A stretch of DNA of 64,000 nucleotides from Paguma larvata (taxonomy: Eukaryota; Chordata; Mammalia; Carnivora; Viverridae). Below are positions 34,901 through 50,600 of the stretch, piece after piece (positions within the stretch are counted from its first letter, which is position 1; each line of letters begins with the position of its first letter). The stretch lies in assembly GCA_030068075.1 (NCBI GenBank), contig CM057825.1, forward strand, positions 122,795,239 through 122,859,238. Reading direction: 5' to 3'. Made by a program: the position numbers and the translations under genes. The notes under the pieces are model-generated. The model saw only the letters and a list, made by a program, of their open reading frames with translations, was not told the DNA's origin and made no database searches.

Positions 34901-37518
34901 TTTTTTGGATCACGTAAGTGTTAGAGACAACAGACTTGGAGCCAGACAACCTTGGTTCAAATCTGGGTTGAAGCCAGTTCTCTTTGAAACTTTAGGGAAC
35001 TTTCTTCACTGGTCAGTAACTCAGTTTCCTCATCTGTAAAATGGGCAAAATTGCATCCATCTTCTAGCATTGAGAGGAGGGTTATATAAAGCACTGCAGA
35101 GTGTGCTTCCACATAGTAAGGGCTCCATAGAGGCTAACTGCTGTTGTTTATTATTCAGTTTTTCTGTGAAATGCTGTGTCCCATCAGAGAAGCCAAGTAA
35201 AGAATAAGCTTCCTCCACCAGTAGGGGCCAAAGTCAAGTCTTCCTTCCAAATCCTTTAAATTGTACAATGTCTTTTCTTTTTAATGTTTATTTATTTTAG
35301 AGAGATAGAGAGACAGAGTGCAAGAGGGGGAGTGAAAGAGAGAAAGACACAGAATCTGAAGCTCAGGCTTCAAGCTGTCAGCACAGTGCCCAGCACAGGG
35401 CTCGAACTTAAAGACAGAGAGATCATGACCCAAGCAGAAGTCGGATGCTTAACCGACTGAGCCACCCAGGTGCCCCTAAATTGTATAATGTCTTATGTTC
35501 CTTTTGAAGACCTTGTTGAACTTCATTCTGATGGATTCTTCTGGATGCAGGGCTGGGGGAAGATACACAGATACCCCAGAAAAGGACCTCAGAGACAAAG
35601 CTTTGTTCAGAATTAGCCTGAGGGTCAAATCCCCAGTGCAGGGACAAAAGTCTGGACAAGCTAGATCCCATTAGGCATGGGAGAGTGATGCTTCCTGGCT
35701 CAGGTCAGCCATACCTACCCAGAGGCATTGATGACGTCGTCACTCCTCCCGAGGAACCAGATGTAGCCCTCTTCATCCATAGTTGCTCTATCCCCAGTGT
35801 TGTAAAAGTTCCCACACTCCACTTCGGCAGTCTTTACTGGGTCGTCCTGAAAAAATAACAGCACCCCTTTGTTGAAGACAATTAGTTTAAATTAAAAAAA
35901 ATGTTTTTTAATGTTCGTTTATTTTTCAGAGAGAGAGTAAGAGCGGGAGCATGGGCAGGGGAGGGGCAGAGAGAGACACACTCACATAAACTGAAGCAGG
36001 CTCCAGGCTCTAGGCTCTGAGCTGCCAGCACAGAGCCTGACACGGGGGTTGAACTCACAAACTGTAAGATTCTAACCTGAGCCAAAGTCAGACGCCCAAC
36101 CAACTATGCCACCCAGGCATTCCCGAAAGTAATTAGTTTAGCAATGATGACCCCCAACCTGGTACTCAGATCTGGGTTCAAATTCTGCTCTTTGTTCTAC
36201 CTGGTATTTAGACAAGTTTTGTAATCTTTCTGAGTTTGTTTTCACTACACCCAAGTACTCAATGCACACTACTTGTCAATTTGTGACAATATTGAGTCCA
36301 TTTTAAGGATGAGTTTTAAGGACAACTCTAAGGACAAATTTCTGTGTGGCACTCTAGTAGAATAAAATTTCCATTAGATCACAGACCCTGTTTATTTATT
36401 GTTCTCAGCTTAGCATTCACAGTGTCTGAAAAAGTGATAGGTGTCAAAAAACTTTTGTTAAATGAATTTCCTTCCCCCAATACTACCTCACCTGATCCTC
36501 CAAGAAAGCGTATAAGGCTGGTATTTTTCTAATTAAACTGTTTAAGATAATTGTAGATTTGCATGCAGTTATAAGAAATAACACAGAGAGATCCTGTGGA
36601 CCATTTACCCAGTTTCCCCGTGGTAGCATCTTGCAAAACTGTACTTTAATATCCCAACCAGGATATGGATATTGCTACAATCCAGCAATCTCAGATTTCC
36701 CAGAGGTTTACTTGTACTTTTATGTGTGTGTCTGGTGTATTTAGTACTTTGCAATTTTATCACATGTGCAGGTTCGTGCACCTACCACGATAGTCAAGAC
36801 ACAGAAGGCTCCCTTAATCCCAAGGATCGTTGCTCTTTTATATCCATATCCACCTCCGTCCTTTTTCCCCTCCCTCTTCCCTCCAAATCCCTAACCCCTT
36901 GGAAGTGGCTAATCTATTCCCCAGTTTTATAATTTTGTCATTATAAGAATGTTACATAAATGGAATCCTGTAATAGTATGTAACCTTTTGGGCCTAGCTC
37001 CTTTTATATTTTTTCACTCAGTATAATTCCCTGGATATTCATCCAGTTTCTTGCATTCATCAGTCCTTTCATACTATTTATTGCTGAATGGTATTTCATA
37101 TTATGGACGAACCCCAGTTTGGATGTCCACCTACTCAAGGGCATTTGGGTTGTTTCCAGCTTTAAGTTGTTGTGAATAAAGCTGCTCTGAACATTCATGT
37201 ACAGGTTTTATGTGGGGCTAGATTTTTATAGCCCATTTAGCAGAAAAATGAGTGCTCAGAAAGGCACAATAACTTGCTCAAAGTCATTCAGCTGGTCAGT
37301 GGCAGGGCTGGTATTCGAATTTAAAATTCTTGCTCTCTAGCCTCTGCACTCAACCCCTAAGCAATGTATTAGCATCGTCCCTCGCGTGGAACATAAAATG
37401 ATTTTAAGAGGTTCCAGAAAAAAAAAAGACGTTTAATTTTTTAAAATTTTAACTTATTTTTTTTTCAGAGAGAGCAAGAGGAAGAAAGAGTGAACAAGAG
37501 AGTGAGGGACAGAGGGAG

Positions 37519-37549
<31 letters not shown>

Positions 37550-40500
37550 CGAGAGAAACCTAAGTAGGATCCTCAGCCAGAGTAAAGCCTGAAGCAGGGC
37601 TCAGTCTCACAACCGTAAGATCACGATGAGCCAAAATCAAGAGTTAGACTGAGCCACCCTGGTGCCCCTAATAGGCATATTCTTAAAGAGAAAAAGTACA
37701 TTAAAGGTTGCCAACTGCTAGGAACATGAGGAAGAGGGAGTTGTTTAATGAGAACAGAGTTTCTGTTTGGGATGAAAACAATTTTCTGCAGATGCATGGT
37801 GGAAATTGTTGCAAAATACTGTGAATTTACTCAATGCCACTGAATTGTATGCTAAAAAATGGTGAAAAGGGTAAATTTTTTGTTATATATATATTTTATC
37901 TCAATAAAAGAAAAGAAAAGAAAAGAAAAGGGCAAACAAATCTCAGTGGCAGGGTGACAACATAGAGTCATAAAAGCATGTGAAATGAAGTACCTATACA
38001 GGTGTGGGCATAGACTGAGGACATCTGTGTAGCACAAAATATGTTATTTCCAATTAAGAAAAAAACGTCATGGCTCTGAACCTTCCCAGATTAATTTAAC
38101 CAGAATCTCTGTGGTTAGATCCAAAAATTAATATTTTTAAATCTCCTCAAAAGATTCTAACATGCAGGCAGGGTGGAGAACCAGTGAACTGTATACGTGT
38201 TACTCTGTATTTATAATTTTCTCGTTGATACACATTGAAAGTTGTGCTAGAGTGTAAAGGCTAGGGTCTGGATATTTGCTTTTCGGCAATAAAATCACAA
38301 AAGGAGCAGCGACCCATTCCCCCCGCCACAGGTCATAGAGTGACAACAGTGACACGAATCGCTGTTATTGGCAGAAAGGAGATGGGTCTGAGATCAATTT
38401 CAAGGTCTGTCCACCCTCCCCTGGCCAATCTGGGAGCTGGGAACTTCTTCTTAGTGGCCACTACGAACCGGGCTAGGGTTTGGTTAAGAGTTTAGGGTAT
38501 CCTTAGAGTCTATCAGTTTTATGTCATCCCTGGATTTCTTATATAGGGGTTGGGGACCAAAAAGATGTGGGACTGAATCCTAGAGCTGCCATTTATTTGA
38601 CACGGGGAAGGCATACAACTCTTCAATCTGCAGTTTCTATCTCTGTGAAGTGTGGACAAAGGTGCCCCCTGGAGGCTCAGTGATGGTAACAGATTTGCAC
38701 ACACCCTGTTGGTAAGAGGACTGTAGGATGTGAATCCAGTTAAAGCTTGCACTCTCAACCCCAAAGATCCTTGGAACCCAAGTATGGTGCTTCTGACCAG
38801 ACTTCTTTCTACCCAATCAGCTCTTAAATGCCAGATGGCTTAGGACAGGAAGGGATGTGGGAACATAGGAGATTAATTAGAAGAAGCTTCACTGGGGGCA
38901 CCTGGGTGGCTCAACTGGTTAAGCTTCCGATCTTGGCTCTGATGATCACCTCACGATTTGTGAGTTCGAGCCCCTTCGTGGGGCTCTGTGTGGACAGCTC
39001 AGAGCCTGGAGCCTGTTTTGGATTCTGTGTCTCCCTTTACCTCTGTCCCTCCCTCACTCACACTCTGTCTCTCTCTGTCTCTCTCTCTCTCAAATAAACA
39101 GTAAAAAATTTTTTTAAAGCAGAGACTCCAATGATTTGGAGTGAATGACGGGACGTACAAAGAAGGCTCAGAGCACAGAGTCGAATCGCCCCCACTCACT
39201 CAGCACACACACCGCTCCCTGCAGGGATTTTCAGGGCCTGGAAGGGGCCAGGTGAGGTCACCACTTACCTCATAGCACATGAAGAGGCCCGTGGGCTTGG
39301 TGGGCTTGATCCTGATGCCAATGTTGCCTTCAGTGTTGGGCGGCAGGATGCTGCCCTTGTCGTCAATGATCTGCAGCAAGAGACCTGTGAATCCCACCCT
39401 GCCGGGCCACCCCAAGACACCTGCCCCATCCAAACCTCAGCTGACTATTCATGTGACACCAGTGAGAAGAAATGGGGGGGAGGAGCCCTGTCAGAAAATA
39501 AATGAAAACTGTCAAAAGTCTTCGAAATCAGCAAATGGTGAAACCCGAGTCATGGGTCTATTTGTTTCATGATTATACAAGCATTGCAAATGTGTCGTCA
39601 AGCTGGAAGACACAGGTGAGGAAAACCCAGAAGCATCCGCTGATGGAGAGAGATGCCAGGGTGATCCAGGGGCTCTGGTCCTGTCTGTTGCGTGTGAGGC
39701 TTCCAAGCTGCCAAGCTCAGCTGCCTTCATGCCCAGAATACTGCGGTTCTCAAACGAAGCCTCGAGGAAATCAGAGGAAAATAGGAGGAGAGGAGGAAGG
39801 TTGGCAACTTGGGCCGGGGAGTGGGGTCGGAACAGCTGGTTCTGTCACCGGGTGTCACACACTTTCCTACCCCAGCTGAGCCCTAACTATTCCCAGCCAA
39901 TGCCTTTAGGGCCAAACCTGGACATCAAAGGGGGGGATGCTTATCCCCATGGAACCTGGCTTGATCTTCATTCCCCGTAAAGTGCCACAACTTATTCCCT
40001 GTTTAGAAAAGAAAGAAAATGGGGTTGGTCAAAGAGTCTAGGCTGATGACAAAGCATCAAGAACTAAACACAGCATCCTCGCTCACCAGTGACATTCGAT
40101 GACATGCAAAGAGCCCTTATGGGGAAGCTAGAAGGCCCAGATTCAAGGTAAGATGCAAGGCATTGACCCAACTCTGGTCAGCAGATGTTGCCCCTGTGGA
40201 CATGCAATGTGAGGGGTGGAGCAGACATGTGTCCATTTGCTGGTGGAAGGCCATGAAACATTAACATTTACTCGGGGCTGTTGAACAGTGATGGGAACCT
40301 AGTCTCAATTACTCATAGCTGTATGGAGAGTATTCAGATTATTGTGTTGCTCCCTCTGCAAAAGAACTGCCCCATCCCTTTATCTTCCTGATGAACCACA
40401 TTCCTCCTTTATGGTACTCTAAAATATCATTTTTTCTAAAGTTAAGTCAGGCTAGGATTTGTTTCATGGATATGAAGCTTCACTCCAGTTGCGTGCCAAT

Positions 40501-41642
40501 TAATCCTCTGATTTATCCTCTATAAAGGTGGGTAATTATAACACTTACCTCTCAGAGTACCTGTGTGTATGGAAAGCTCTTCACCTAGTGCCAGGTACAG
40601 CAGGTTACTTAATAAACAACTACTATTAGCTATTATTCACTTCCCCAAGAAAAGTTGGTTGGGAGATTCTCCTTCTGTAGTATTTTCCCCCACCACCTAC
40701 TTCCAGTGTAGCCAACAGATGATTATACTTATTTTTGCTTGCCTGTTTTTCTCAGTGGATAACAAGCATCTTGACAATAGAGACTGCCCCATTCATTTCT
40801 ATACCCAACCCCAGCATTCTAGTGCAACACCAGCTTAAACACAACAGTAACTGCAGGGTGAGCATGTACAAGCGGTTGGACATTGTAGCCAGAGCCTTAT
40901 ATACATCCTTTCATTTCCCTTATCACAACCCAGCAAGACTGGGTTGTATTTCCATTTTGGAGATGGAGAAGCACAGACTTTGGAAGGTTCAATACTATGC
41001 CAAAGGTCTAGAAGCCTGTGATTGGCAAGGCTGAGATCTGAACTGGTGTCTGAGTTTCTGGGAGGGGAAGCTCTTTCCCCTTTGCTATGCTGCTGCTCAT
41101 AGTACAGGCATATGGAAAATGTTCTGTAGATGAGTCAGTAGGTATGAAAGTACTTTGAGAAATAAAGCACCACTCATGTATAAGGGAGTACTCCATCACT
41201 TGTTGGAAATAATTGATGTAAAGGGATGTCATGGGTGCAGGTAGTTCCCATTTCACTAACCTCCTCCTTATCCAAATATAAACTACACACCATACAAGGA
41301 CAAGCCTGGAACCTTAAGATTTCTCAGGTCTGGAAGCAGACCAAATACCTTATTATTCAAAGGAATTTTTTTCCAAAAAAAAAAAAAAGTCAGTGAAGTA
41401 TGTGAATTAAGGCTAAAACAGCCATTTTGCTGCAGCTCCTGAGAAATCAGCCATCCCTCCGTCAGCCTCAGGAATAAGGAGGTTGGGGAAGTGGCTGTGT
41501 CCAGTAATAGAAATGGCTTGAGAATGTGTGGGAAGAGAGATACCTGCCCCACTATTAATGATAAAGTTTTTGTGGTTTACAACATGCATGATACTCTGAA
41601 TACGCTATCACATGGCTGCTCAGTGATGCCTTTGAGAATCAC

Positions 41643-41686
<44 letters not shown>

Positions 41687-44600
41687 GTATATACAGAAAG
41701 TCTCTGCTCCCTCCTCCACTCCAGCCAGTGTCCCACAATCAAACCTCTGTGCTGTCCACCTGAAAATCCCAGAAGTTCATTTCTGCTGCTGTCGTTGCTA
41801 CCCTAGGAAGGGATGTGAGGTGGGCAGAACTTGTGGATGGTGGCCTCCCTGTTACTGGAAGGAACCTCCCATCCCGCCATCCTTGATGAGCTCTGCAGAG
41901 CTACTGATCACAGGGACAGCAGCATCATACCCTTAGACCTCTTTCAAAGTTTTCATCCAAAGGTTTTCAGCACATTGGCCTCTCGACATATTGAGTACCT
42001 GTGAATCGTCTTTGTGCACATTGATTTGGGGCAAACTAGCCTAAAACTCTGAAGCCTCCCACTGTCTTCAGGCAATGCTGTGAGCAGAGTGGGGCCTCTG
42101 CACACACATGATTCAGCTCCTCTGGTGGGCTCCACAGTAACTCGTCCTGACTGGCCCAGAAAGGACTGTCTACCTACTGTTTCTGACTGTCCGTAGGCCT
42201 GGTAGAGCAGCAGGCCTGTCCGTCTTCTCCACTCCTCTTGCTCCTCCGGCAGCAGAGCCTCCCCACCAGTAACGCAGTGCTCCAGGGTAGGGAACTTGAC
42301 ACTAAGGGGAAGGCAACGTATCAACAGAGCTTGCGGTCAGGACTTGGACGCTCTGCCTCAGGCCCAGAGTGTTAAGAGCTCACTCACAGACTTGTCATCT
42401 GGATCATGTATCCTTCTGTTTCCTTGTGTTCTTACTTGCCTTTTGGGCAATTTACTGGAGGTCAAAGGCAAGGGAAAGTCACTCATTTGCAGTTGGTGCA
42501 TGTTAACTCTTCTGGCAAGGGGTGCGTGGTAGTGGTGAGGCTAATGGGTTTGGTTGAAGGTTTGGATCATATCTGGAAATTGATGTAAAAAGATGGCAAA
42601 GACGTATTTATCAGACCTTAACATCCTCTGTGCCTAAGAAGGATATTTTATAACCCAAAATGGGTGGGCGATAAGATGCCCCAAAAGCATGTTAGGATGA
42701 TGACAGAACTGCACTGCCTTCTATGAAGAGTGGGTTCATGGGAACTGAAGGGCTTTTGTATTTCTGCGCAGAAAATGCAAGTTAAGGGGAGGAAATGTAT
42801 TGCTCAGGACACCAAGGAAGGCCAGGATGAGTGTAGGAAAACAGAGAGGGGTTGCAGGTCACGCCCTGAGAGATGGAATTTCAGACAGAGCAGAAAAGTT
42901 GGCTGTGAACATTTGTAGTAGGTACATTGCATGACATAAATCCTCTTCTTCATTTTCCTCATAAAATTTTCCCTAAATAAGACAAAAACAGCCACGAAAT
43001 GATGATGAATTGCCTGAAAGACACAGGGAGAAGAGACTGAGATCTGAGTACCAGCTGGCCTTGGGGATGAGAGAGGCAGCAGACATCTGGTCCACCTTTC
43101 CATCCTTCTCACCCTGTCCTGGTATATATAGAGTCAGGGGTGACGGACAGGAGGGCTGATTTTACTGAGGTGTCTTCTTCATTCTTCTGCAGCTTTATTC
43201 AAAATAGATAAAATGGGCAGAGTCTGATGTAGTCATTAGTTATGACTTGCTTGGATTTTTACTGGATTTGGACAAAGATACTCATCTGAGGGATACTTCA
43301 AAAAGGTGCTTATTATGAGCTTTGGATCACAAACGGAGTCCAACCAGCATGAGGTTTCAGGAACAAAATTACGGTGTGTTTCAGAATAACTTTGTAAGTG
43401 TGGTCATTAAACACCTTAATATTTTAATTCTATATTTAAAACATGTTACTCTGATTTTTGGAGCAGCTCTTTTAATTTCAGGATCTTTAAAAGATTCATA
43501 AATGCCCATATGTTTCAAAGAGCAGATTTCAGTGTAGGTAAAATTAACTCACAAACATGGGAAAACGCAAAAACAAAACTAGATTAAAAGAACACTATGC
43601 ATCCATCAGACTGACAAAAATTAAAAACTCTGACAGTAACAAATACTGACAATGTTATGGAACAATGGGAATTCTCCTACCTTGCTAGTGGGAGCGTAGA
43701 TTGGTTCAATATTTTGGAAAATCAGGTGGTAGAATGTAGTGTCACTGTGAACTAGCAATTCTTCTTCCAGAAAAATGTACAGAAATGCATGCTTATATGC
43801 ACCAGGGTACATGTACAAGAATTCAATGCAGCATTAATCATCAATAACCCCAAAATAAAAACTACCCAAGGGTCCCTTAATGGTAGAACTGATAAAAAAC
43901 ATGCAATGTTTTAATACAATGGGATATTATACAGCAATGAAAATTAACTACAGCAACATGTAGCAACACAGACACATCTTAAATCCACAATGTTGAAAAA
44001 ATAATTCATATATTACAGAATAATGTATGATTACACACATAGAGTTCAAAGGCAAGTAAAATATAATAATTTGTTTAGGGTTATTTCCTTAGGAGGTTAT
44101 CTATAAGGGAAAATAAGGAAATTAACATCCTAAAAGTCAAGATATGAGTTCCTTTAGGGGAGACAGAGAGCCATGAAGATATCTCTAGGGTGTGGGCAAT
44201 ATTCTATTTTTTGTGACTCATGTTAGTGGTGACATAGGTGTTTTATTTTCAACAATTCATTAATCTATAAATTTATCTGTTAGGTATTTTATTGTATGTT
44301 TGTCCTTTCATAAGGAAAATGTTCAAAAAATAATACACCTACAATAATGTAAGGCTCACTGAGTGTTTCATTTGGATCTCTGAGTCCAGCTTTAATGAAT
44401 TAATTAGACTAATGATAATTATCATCTCCAGCACTTAACTTACCACACACACACACCCGCACGCCACTCTAAGAACCACAGTTAAAAAGTCAGACCACAG
44501 GACATTGGATTCCTTAAATTCCTACCCAAAGTTTGTTATATGACCAGCCACCACCACTTCCACCATACCTGGTAGAAATCTGCTGTAGAATCATTCGATA

Positions 44601-47600
44601 CACACCTGGTGCGGCAAGGCACTGGGTGACGGGGTATTTGCACAATGCCTAGAAAGTGAGGAGAGAAGGAATTTTATTCTCATAGTAAAGATTTAAAATA
44701 CTGGTTATTAACATTTTAATTCTGATCTCCCCTGTACGAGAGCCTACTATCCATTTGTTAGTTATTTCATTATACCTATATTGAACATGAATTTTGTACA
44801 TGGCATGTATCAGGCACTGTTGGGGGGAACGCAAGAAGAGTTAGATAACATCCCAACTGGGAGTATGTGCTAATAGAGGAGATAAAACAGGACTTAAATG
44901 GTAAGGCAGAAATTGGTAGATGTCATAAGAGAGACTGGAAGGAGAACTTAGCAGAGGGAAATACTCCTTCTGGTTGGGTGATCCAGGGACCTCATGGAAC
45001 AGGTGGCACTTAGTTGGGGTATTTAACAAATGGATATCGTCTCTACAGGCAGAGGAATGGAGGAGGTTCTTGCAGACAGAAGGAGTAACAGGAGCAAAGT
45101 CTCCGGAGTTGAAGAAACATTTAAGTATAGTCAAAATCTGGTTTATTTAGACAGGAGAGGAACAAGAAGTAACTTTAGGAAGACTGAGGTTAGAGTTAGA
45201 CAGGAGAAGGGCAAGAAGTAAATTCAGGAAGACTGAGGTTAGTTGGAGATCAGATAGAGTCTAAAATGTCTGGTATTCACCATTGTTTTGCTAGAGGTGG
45301 GAGTCTTTCAGTTTTGGATCAGGGTGGAGATACCCTAGGAGAGCAAGGAACACTAAAGAGGAGAGAATGTGGCTTTGGGGTCTGCCTGCCTGACTCCAAT
45401 CCTGTTACTTAATTCCTCTGCAACTCCGTTCCCTCATTTGTAAAATGGGAATATCTATAGCTTCCATGCAGAACCATAGGGAGGAGTAATGGGCACCTGA
45501 GGAAAATCTGCCTCCTCTCTCAGTCCCTCTCTTCTTATTTTTTATTAGAGAGAAAGAGAGAAAGAGCGAACGCGAGAGAATCTCAAGCAGCTTCTGAGCT
45601 GACACAGGGCTGGATCCCAGAACCCTGGGATCATGACCTGAACTCAAATCAAGAGTTAGTCACTCAGCCGACTGAGCCACCTAGGTGCCCCAGTCCCTCT
45701 CTTTCTGAGTTATATCAACTTCTTCCTCCCTCCCTCCCTTCCTTCCTCCCTCCCTCCCTCCCTCCCTCCCCGCCTTCCCTCCTTCTTTCCTTCCTTCTTT
45801 CCTTCCTTCTTTCCTTCCTTCCTTCCTTCCTTCCTTCCTTCCTTCCTTCCTTCCTTCCTTCCTTCCTTCCTTCTTTCCTTCCTTCCCTCTTTTTTCCCTC
45901 CTGCTCCCTCTCTCTCTCTTCCTTTCCAGTATAGTCAACATACAGTGTTATATTAATTTCAGATGTACAACATAGTGATTCAACATTTCTATGCATGACT
46001 CATTGCTCATCATGATAAGTGTATTCTTTATCCCTTTCACCCATTTCACCCATCCCCCCTTCCCCTCTGGTAACCATCAGTTTGTTCTATATAGTTAAGA
46101 ATTTGATTTTTGGTTTCTCTCTTTTTTTTTTATTTCTAAAATTCCACATGGATAAAATCATATGGTATTTGTCTTTCCCTGAGGGATTTAGCATTATACT
46201 GTCTAGATCAATCCTAGCTGTTGAAAATGTCAAGATTCCATTATTTTTATTGCTGAGTAATATTCCATCATACACAAGCACACATACACAAACACACACA
46301 CATACATACACACACACACATATATATACCACATCTTTATCCATTCACCCATGGATGAACAGTTCATCTGCTTCCATAATTTGGCTATTGTACATAATGC
46401 TGCAATAAACATAGGGGTGTATATATCCTTTTGAAATAGTGTTTTTGTATTATTTGGGGAGATACTCAGTAGTACAATTACTGAGTCATGTGGTAATTCT
46501 ACTTTTAATTTTTTGAGGAAACTCACACTGTGTTCCACAGAGGCTGCACCAGCTTGCACTCCTACCAAACAGTGCATGATGGTTCCTTTTTTTCCACATC
46601 TTTGTCATGACTTGTTGTTTGTTGTCTTTTTGATTTTAGCCATTTTGACAAGTGTGGGGTTATATCTTGTCCTGGTTATGATTTCTATTTCGCTGATAAG
46701 GAGTGATGTTGAGCATTTTATCATGTGCCTGTTGGCCATCAGGATCTCTTCTTTAGAGAAATGTCTGCTCATGTCTTCTGTTCACGTTTTTAAAGTAGGT
46801 TTAACTTTGAGCATGGAGCCCAATGTGGGGCTTGAACTCACAACCCTGAGATCAAGACCTGAGCTTAGATCAAGAGTAGGACACTTAACTGACTGAGCCA
46901 CCCAGGTGCCCCACAAGTTAAAAATAAATAAAAATAATTAAACTTTCAAAAGCTAGTGTTTCTGTGCGTTTGTGTGTGAGTGTGTATGTATGTATATAAA
47001 TTTTTAGAATTTGTAGATTTGAATTTGTTGAATTTGCAGAATTTGAAAAATTATTCAAGCTTAAAACACACTGAGATTTTGGAGACACCTAACTACTTAG
47101 TGGAGGAGGGGAGGCGAAAGGTGGATTCGGTGTTCTTTGTGCAGCGTTAAGCATCCGGGACTGGCAGGATGTGAGCGACGAACGATGATGGAGAGGCAGA
47201 TACTGACAAGAGGTGGGAATGAGAAATGGGAAATGTAGTCTGACGTGCTGGAGGGATCATCGGGTGGATCTGGGGTAGATAAACATGGGGGATTTGCATC
47301 GAGGGAGACTAGACCCAAGGTACAGTTTGGAGAGCCCCTTGAATGGTTGCCCATGCTGGTGAAATGGAAGTAGAGGAGATGGTTTAGAAGGAAGAGGAAG
47401 CGTGAGGACAGACCCTTGGAGGACGGCAGTGTTCAGGAGTAAGGTGGGTGAATAGGACGTGGTTGCAGCAAGTAGCGAAAGTTCTACAGAGAAATTTGAC
47501 ATTAAGAGAGGAAAGACTGGGTTGGTACTGTGTGTACTAGGGTAAAGGGAAGGTTATTTTTTAGAAAGAGGAACTTTGAATATGTTTATGCACTAAGGGG

Positions 47601-50600
47601 GAGTACAGTTAATGAGGAGGAAGAGGTTGAAAACATGGGAGAAAAGATTCCAAGGATGAAAGATTAATGGAGAAGGGAAGAGTAGAGACTGAAAATACAG
47701 GAAAAAAGAATTAATGGATGAAAGATTAATGGAGAGGGGGAAAGTGAGAGATTGAAAATACAGGAGAAAAGGTTTAATGGATGGAAGATTAACAAGAAGG
47801 GATCCTAACAGAAGGACAGAGAAAAGAACAGGATCTGCAGAGGCTGTGGGGAGGGGACTGGACTTTGAGTGGTAGAGGGGCAGGCCTACCTCTGAGATGG
47901 AAAGAAAAGTGCACGTGGAGACGCAAAGAGCATTTTCCGATGAATGGAAGTACAATGGGAGGGTTCACACGGTGGCTTGAGTTACTACTGTGAGACACGT
48001 GGAACAGTAACAGCAGCCACCACTGCTCGCCGGGTGCCTCCCGGGGGCCAACTCAAGGTGAAGCACTTCACCCACTTCTCCTGTACCGTCTCATTTATAT
48101 TTCAACAATTTTGTGACATAAGAATTATTAAAACTCCCATTTTACAGATGAGGAAATGGAGGCTCAGAGTAGCAAGTAAACCACAAATAAATGTCAAACA
48201 TGGGATCAGAAGCTAGGTTTGTCATTTTCTAAGGGCTCTGTTTTTAAACACTTCATTAAAGTCAGCAACAACAACAATGACACACACACCAGCTACCTGG
48301 CTCTGGCAGTTATAGGATCCAGGAGACCTGAGCTTTTTATGGTTGGTTTAATTTCTTAAAATGTTTATTTAGGGTCCCAAGCCCACAAAATCTGATCCAT
48401 AGGCCTGAGGAAGGGCTTGGAATATGCATTTTCTTCAAGGTTTCATCTACTGTAATTCTCATACAATAACTACTAATTCAGCGCTCCACACTTTGAGAAA
48501 CCCAGAACCAGGGCTATATTATGCTAATGAGATTTTATGCTAAATAAAATATTTCTCAGCAGGTCCAGCTTTTGAGTTTGAAACATGAGTTTCCTACAGG
48601 AGCTCGTTGATACTGGAAGGTTTGTCATCTTACCTGTTTAATGACCTTGGGGTCAACTTGGGGCAGATGATGGATGAAAAGTGTAGACCCCGCTGTCCAT
48701 GGTTCAAGCAGACACCCCAAGACAGCCAGAACCCAGCCTGGGTCCGAAAAGCACCAGAAGACATCAGATGACTTCAGTTGCAGTAATTTCCTGCTAACTC
48801 CAAAATACAGTGGCTTCAGGTAGAATCATGAGAGGATGTGATCAAGGGCTGGGGACTCTGATTTTCAGGGGGTCACCCACCTCACATTCTCAGTGCATGT
48901 GGTTTGAGTGAGTTCCAGACACACTCCCACCCCAGGTCCCTAAAGCACGCCAAATCCTATTTTCTGGTCATGTGTGAATTCAACTGGTTTAGTTACAATG
49001 ATCCTTAAGGCTGGGAATTCACTTGTTACTTATGTAGTCCTAGGTAACGGTGGCGGTCATTTGGGGATAACAAGGGATAAGCCTTTCTGAGAAGAGCATC
49101 AAAACACAGCAGATGGAGAGATGAAAACCTGATCCAGACATGCTAGCTACATCTGAAGCCAAAGCCTGGAGTGCCCTGCGTCATGATCCAATAAATTCCT
49201 TTATTCACTCTTAGGCTTAAAGAGGTTTAGATTGGGCTTCCTGTCATTTTTGATGGAGAAAGAGAACAGGAGAGAAAGACAGAGACCTAATTAACATCCA
49301 TCTTGGCAAAGGACTAGAAACAATTATCCAATAGGCAATCGTTGGAAAGCTGGCTGGGAAAGGTTTCTCATTTCTCTATCCTATCTTACTGCTTCTGAGG
49401 GATGTCTGTGTGCATAACTCCTTGAGAAAACACTGTCCTCTCATTAGCAGACTATGGCTTTGAGGAGCGTTATTATCAACAGGGAAGGGCTTTGATAAAC
49501 AACCCACCCTCTCTCATCCCAGCACTCTCAGGATTGTGGCTCACCCACAGAATATTCCTAGCTAGGAGGACCTGTCTTCTCAGCTTCAGACCCAACCACC
49601 CACTCAACATCTCTTCTGCAGTGTCCCTCAGGCACCTCAAACCTAGCAGATCCTAATCCCTCCTGCCTTCCTTCACCTTGCAGCCATTGTTGCAGATCTT
49701 TGCAGAACACAAATCTGCTCAGGTCTTTCCCTTGCGAAAATACATCCCATTGCTCCAATACCTCCCCGTCATTTGCCTAAAACACTCTCAACTCTCTACC
49801 AAGGCCCAAAGACCCTGGGCCCTGCTCACTGGTTCCCAACTCCTCCCATATGTCCCGTATCCCACTCCTGAACACCAGCTATCCTTATGTCTCTGTAGTT
49901 CTAGAATGCTACTTTTAATATCCTTGTGCCTTTGCTCTTGTTATTCAGACTGCACAGAAGCCCTTGCCTTCTTTCCACCCCTATTCTCCAGGGTTTTGCT
50001 ACTCAATTGCTGTCATTGCAGAATCCTGCATCTGCACTGATAGCCACTGTCCACAAAGAGCCTTGTCTGCCCTCTGGTCTGGTTAATAAGTTAGAAAATA
50101 TATAGAACTTGCTCTGGTCTGAATATTACTATCTGGGGTAGGGACAGAGTGGAGAAGAGGATTGGTTTAAAATGGATTAAATGATTAACCCAAGTCTATA
50201 GTTTCAGCCTCTATCATTGTTTGTTCTAGGTTAGGGGTCATGGCATTTAGTGGCTTGGTTCCAGGTAACCTTTTCCCTAAGAACTCATGACTGGGTAACT
50301 CCAAGTTTCATTTGTTCATAATTGGGAAGAGGAAAGGACCTGTCACTTCAGTGACATTGTTAAAACATTCTGTCTTTTGCCACCAAACCCTGAGTCAATT
50401 GACAGGGTCACAATGGCTTGTCATCTATGTGGTTTGCTGAATGCCTGCTGTCTCCACCCCCACATCCTACACACCTCTTGGAAAGGTGTTCAGGCAGGAC
50501 CTATACGGCCTCCTTATCATTCGGGGCCTCTGTCAGCAAACCCTTAGGATTCCCAGTGTCTACCTCTCAAGTCTCTCAGGAGTCTGAACCAAAGAGCCCA

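Noticed and set aside
45681..45996. Long minus-strand frames of repeated Lys-Glu-Gly-Arg
   Set aside because: Translation of the CCTT/CCCT simple repeat; no gene context.
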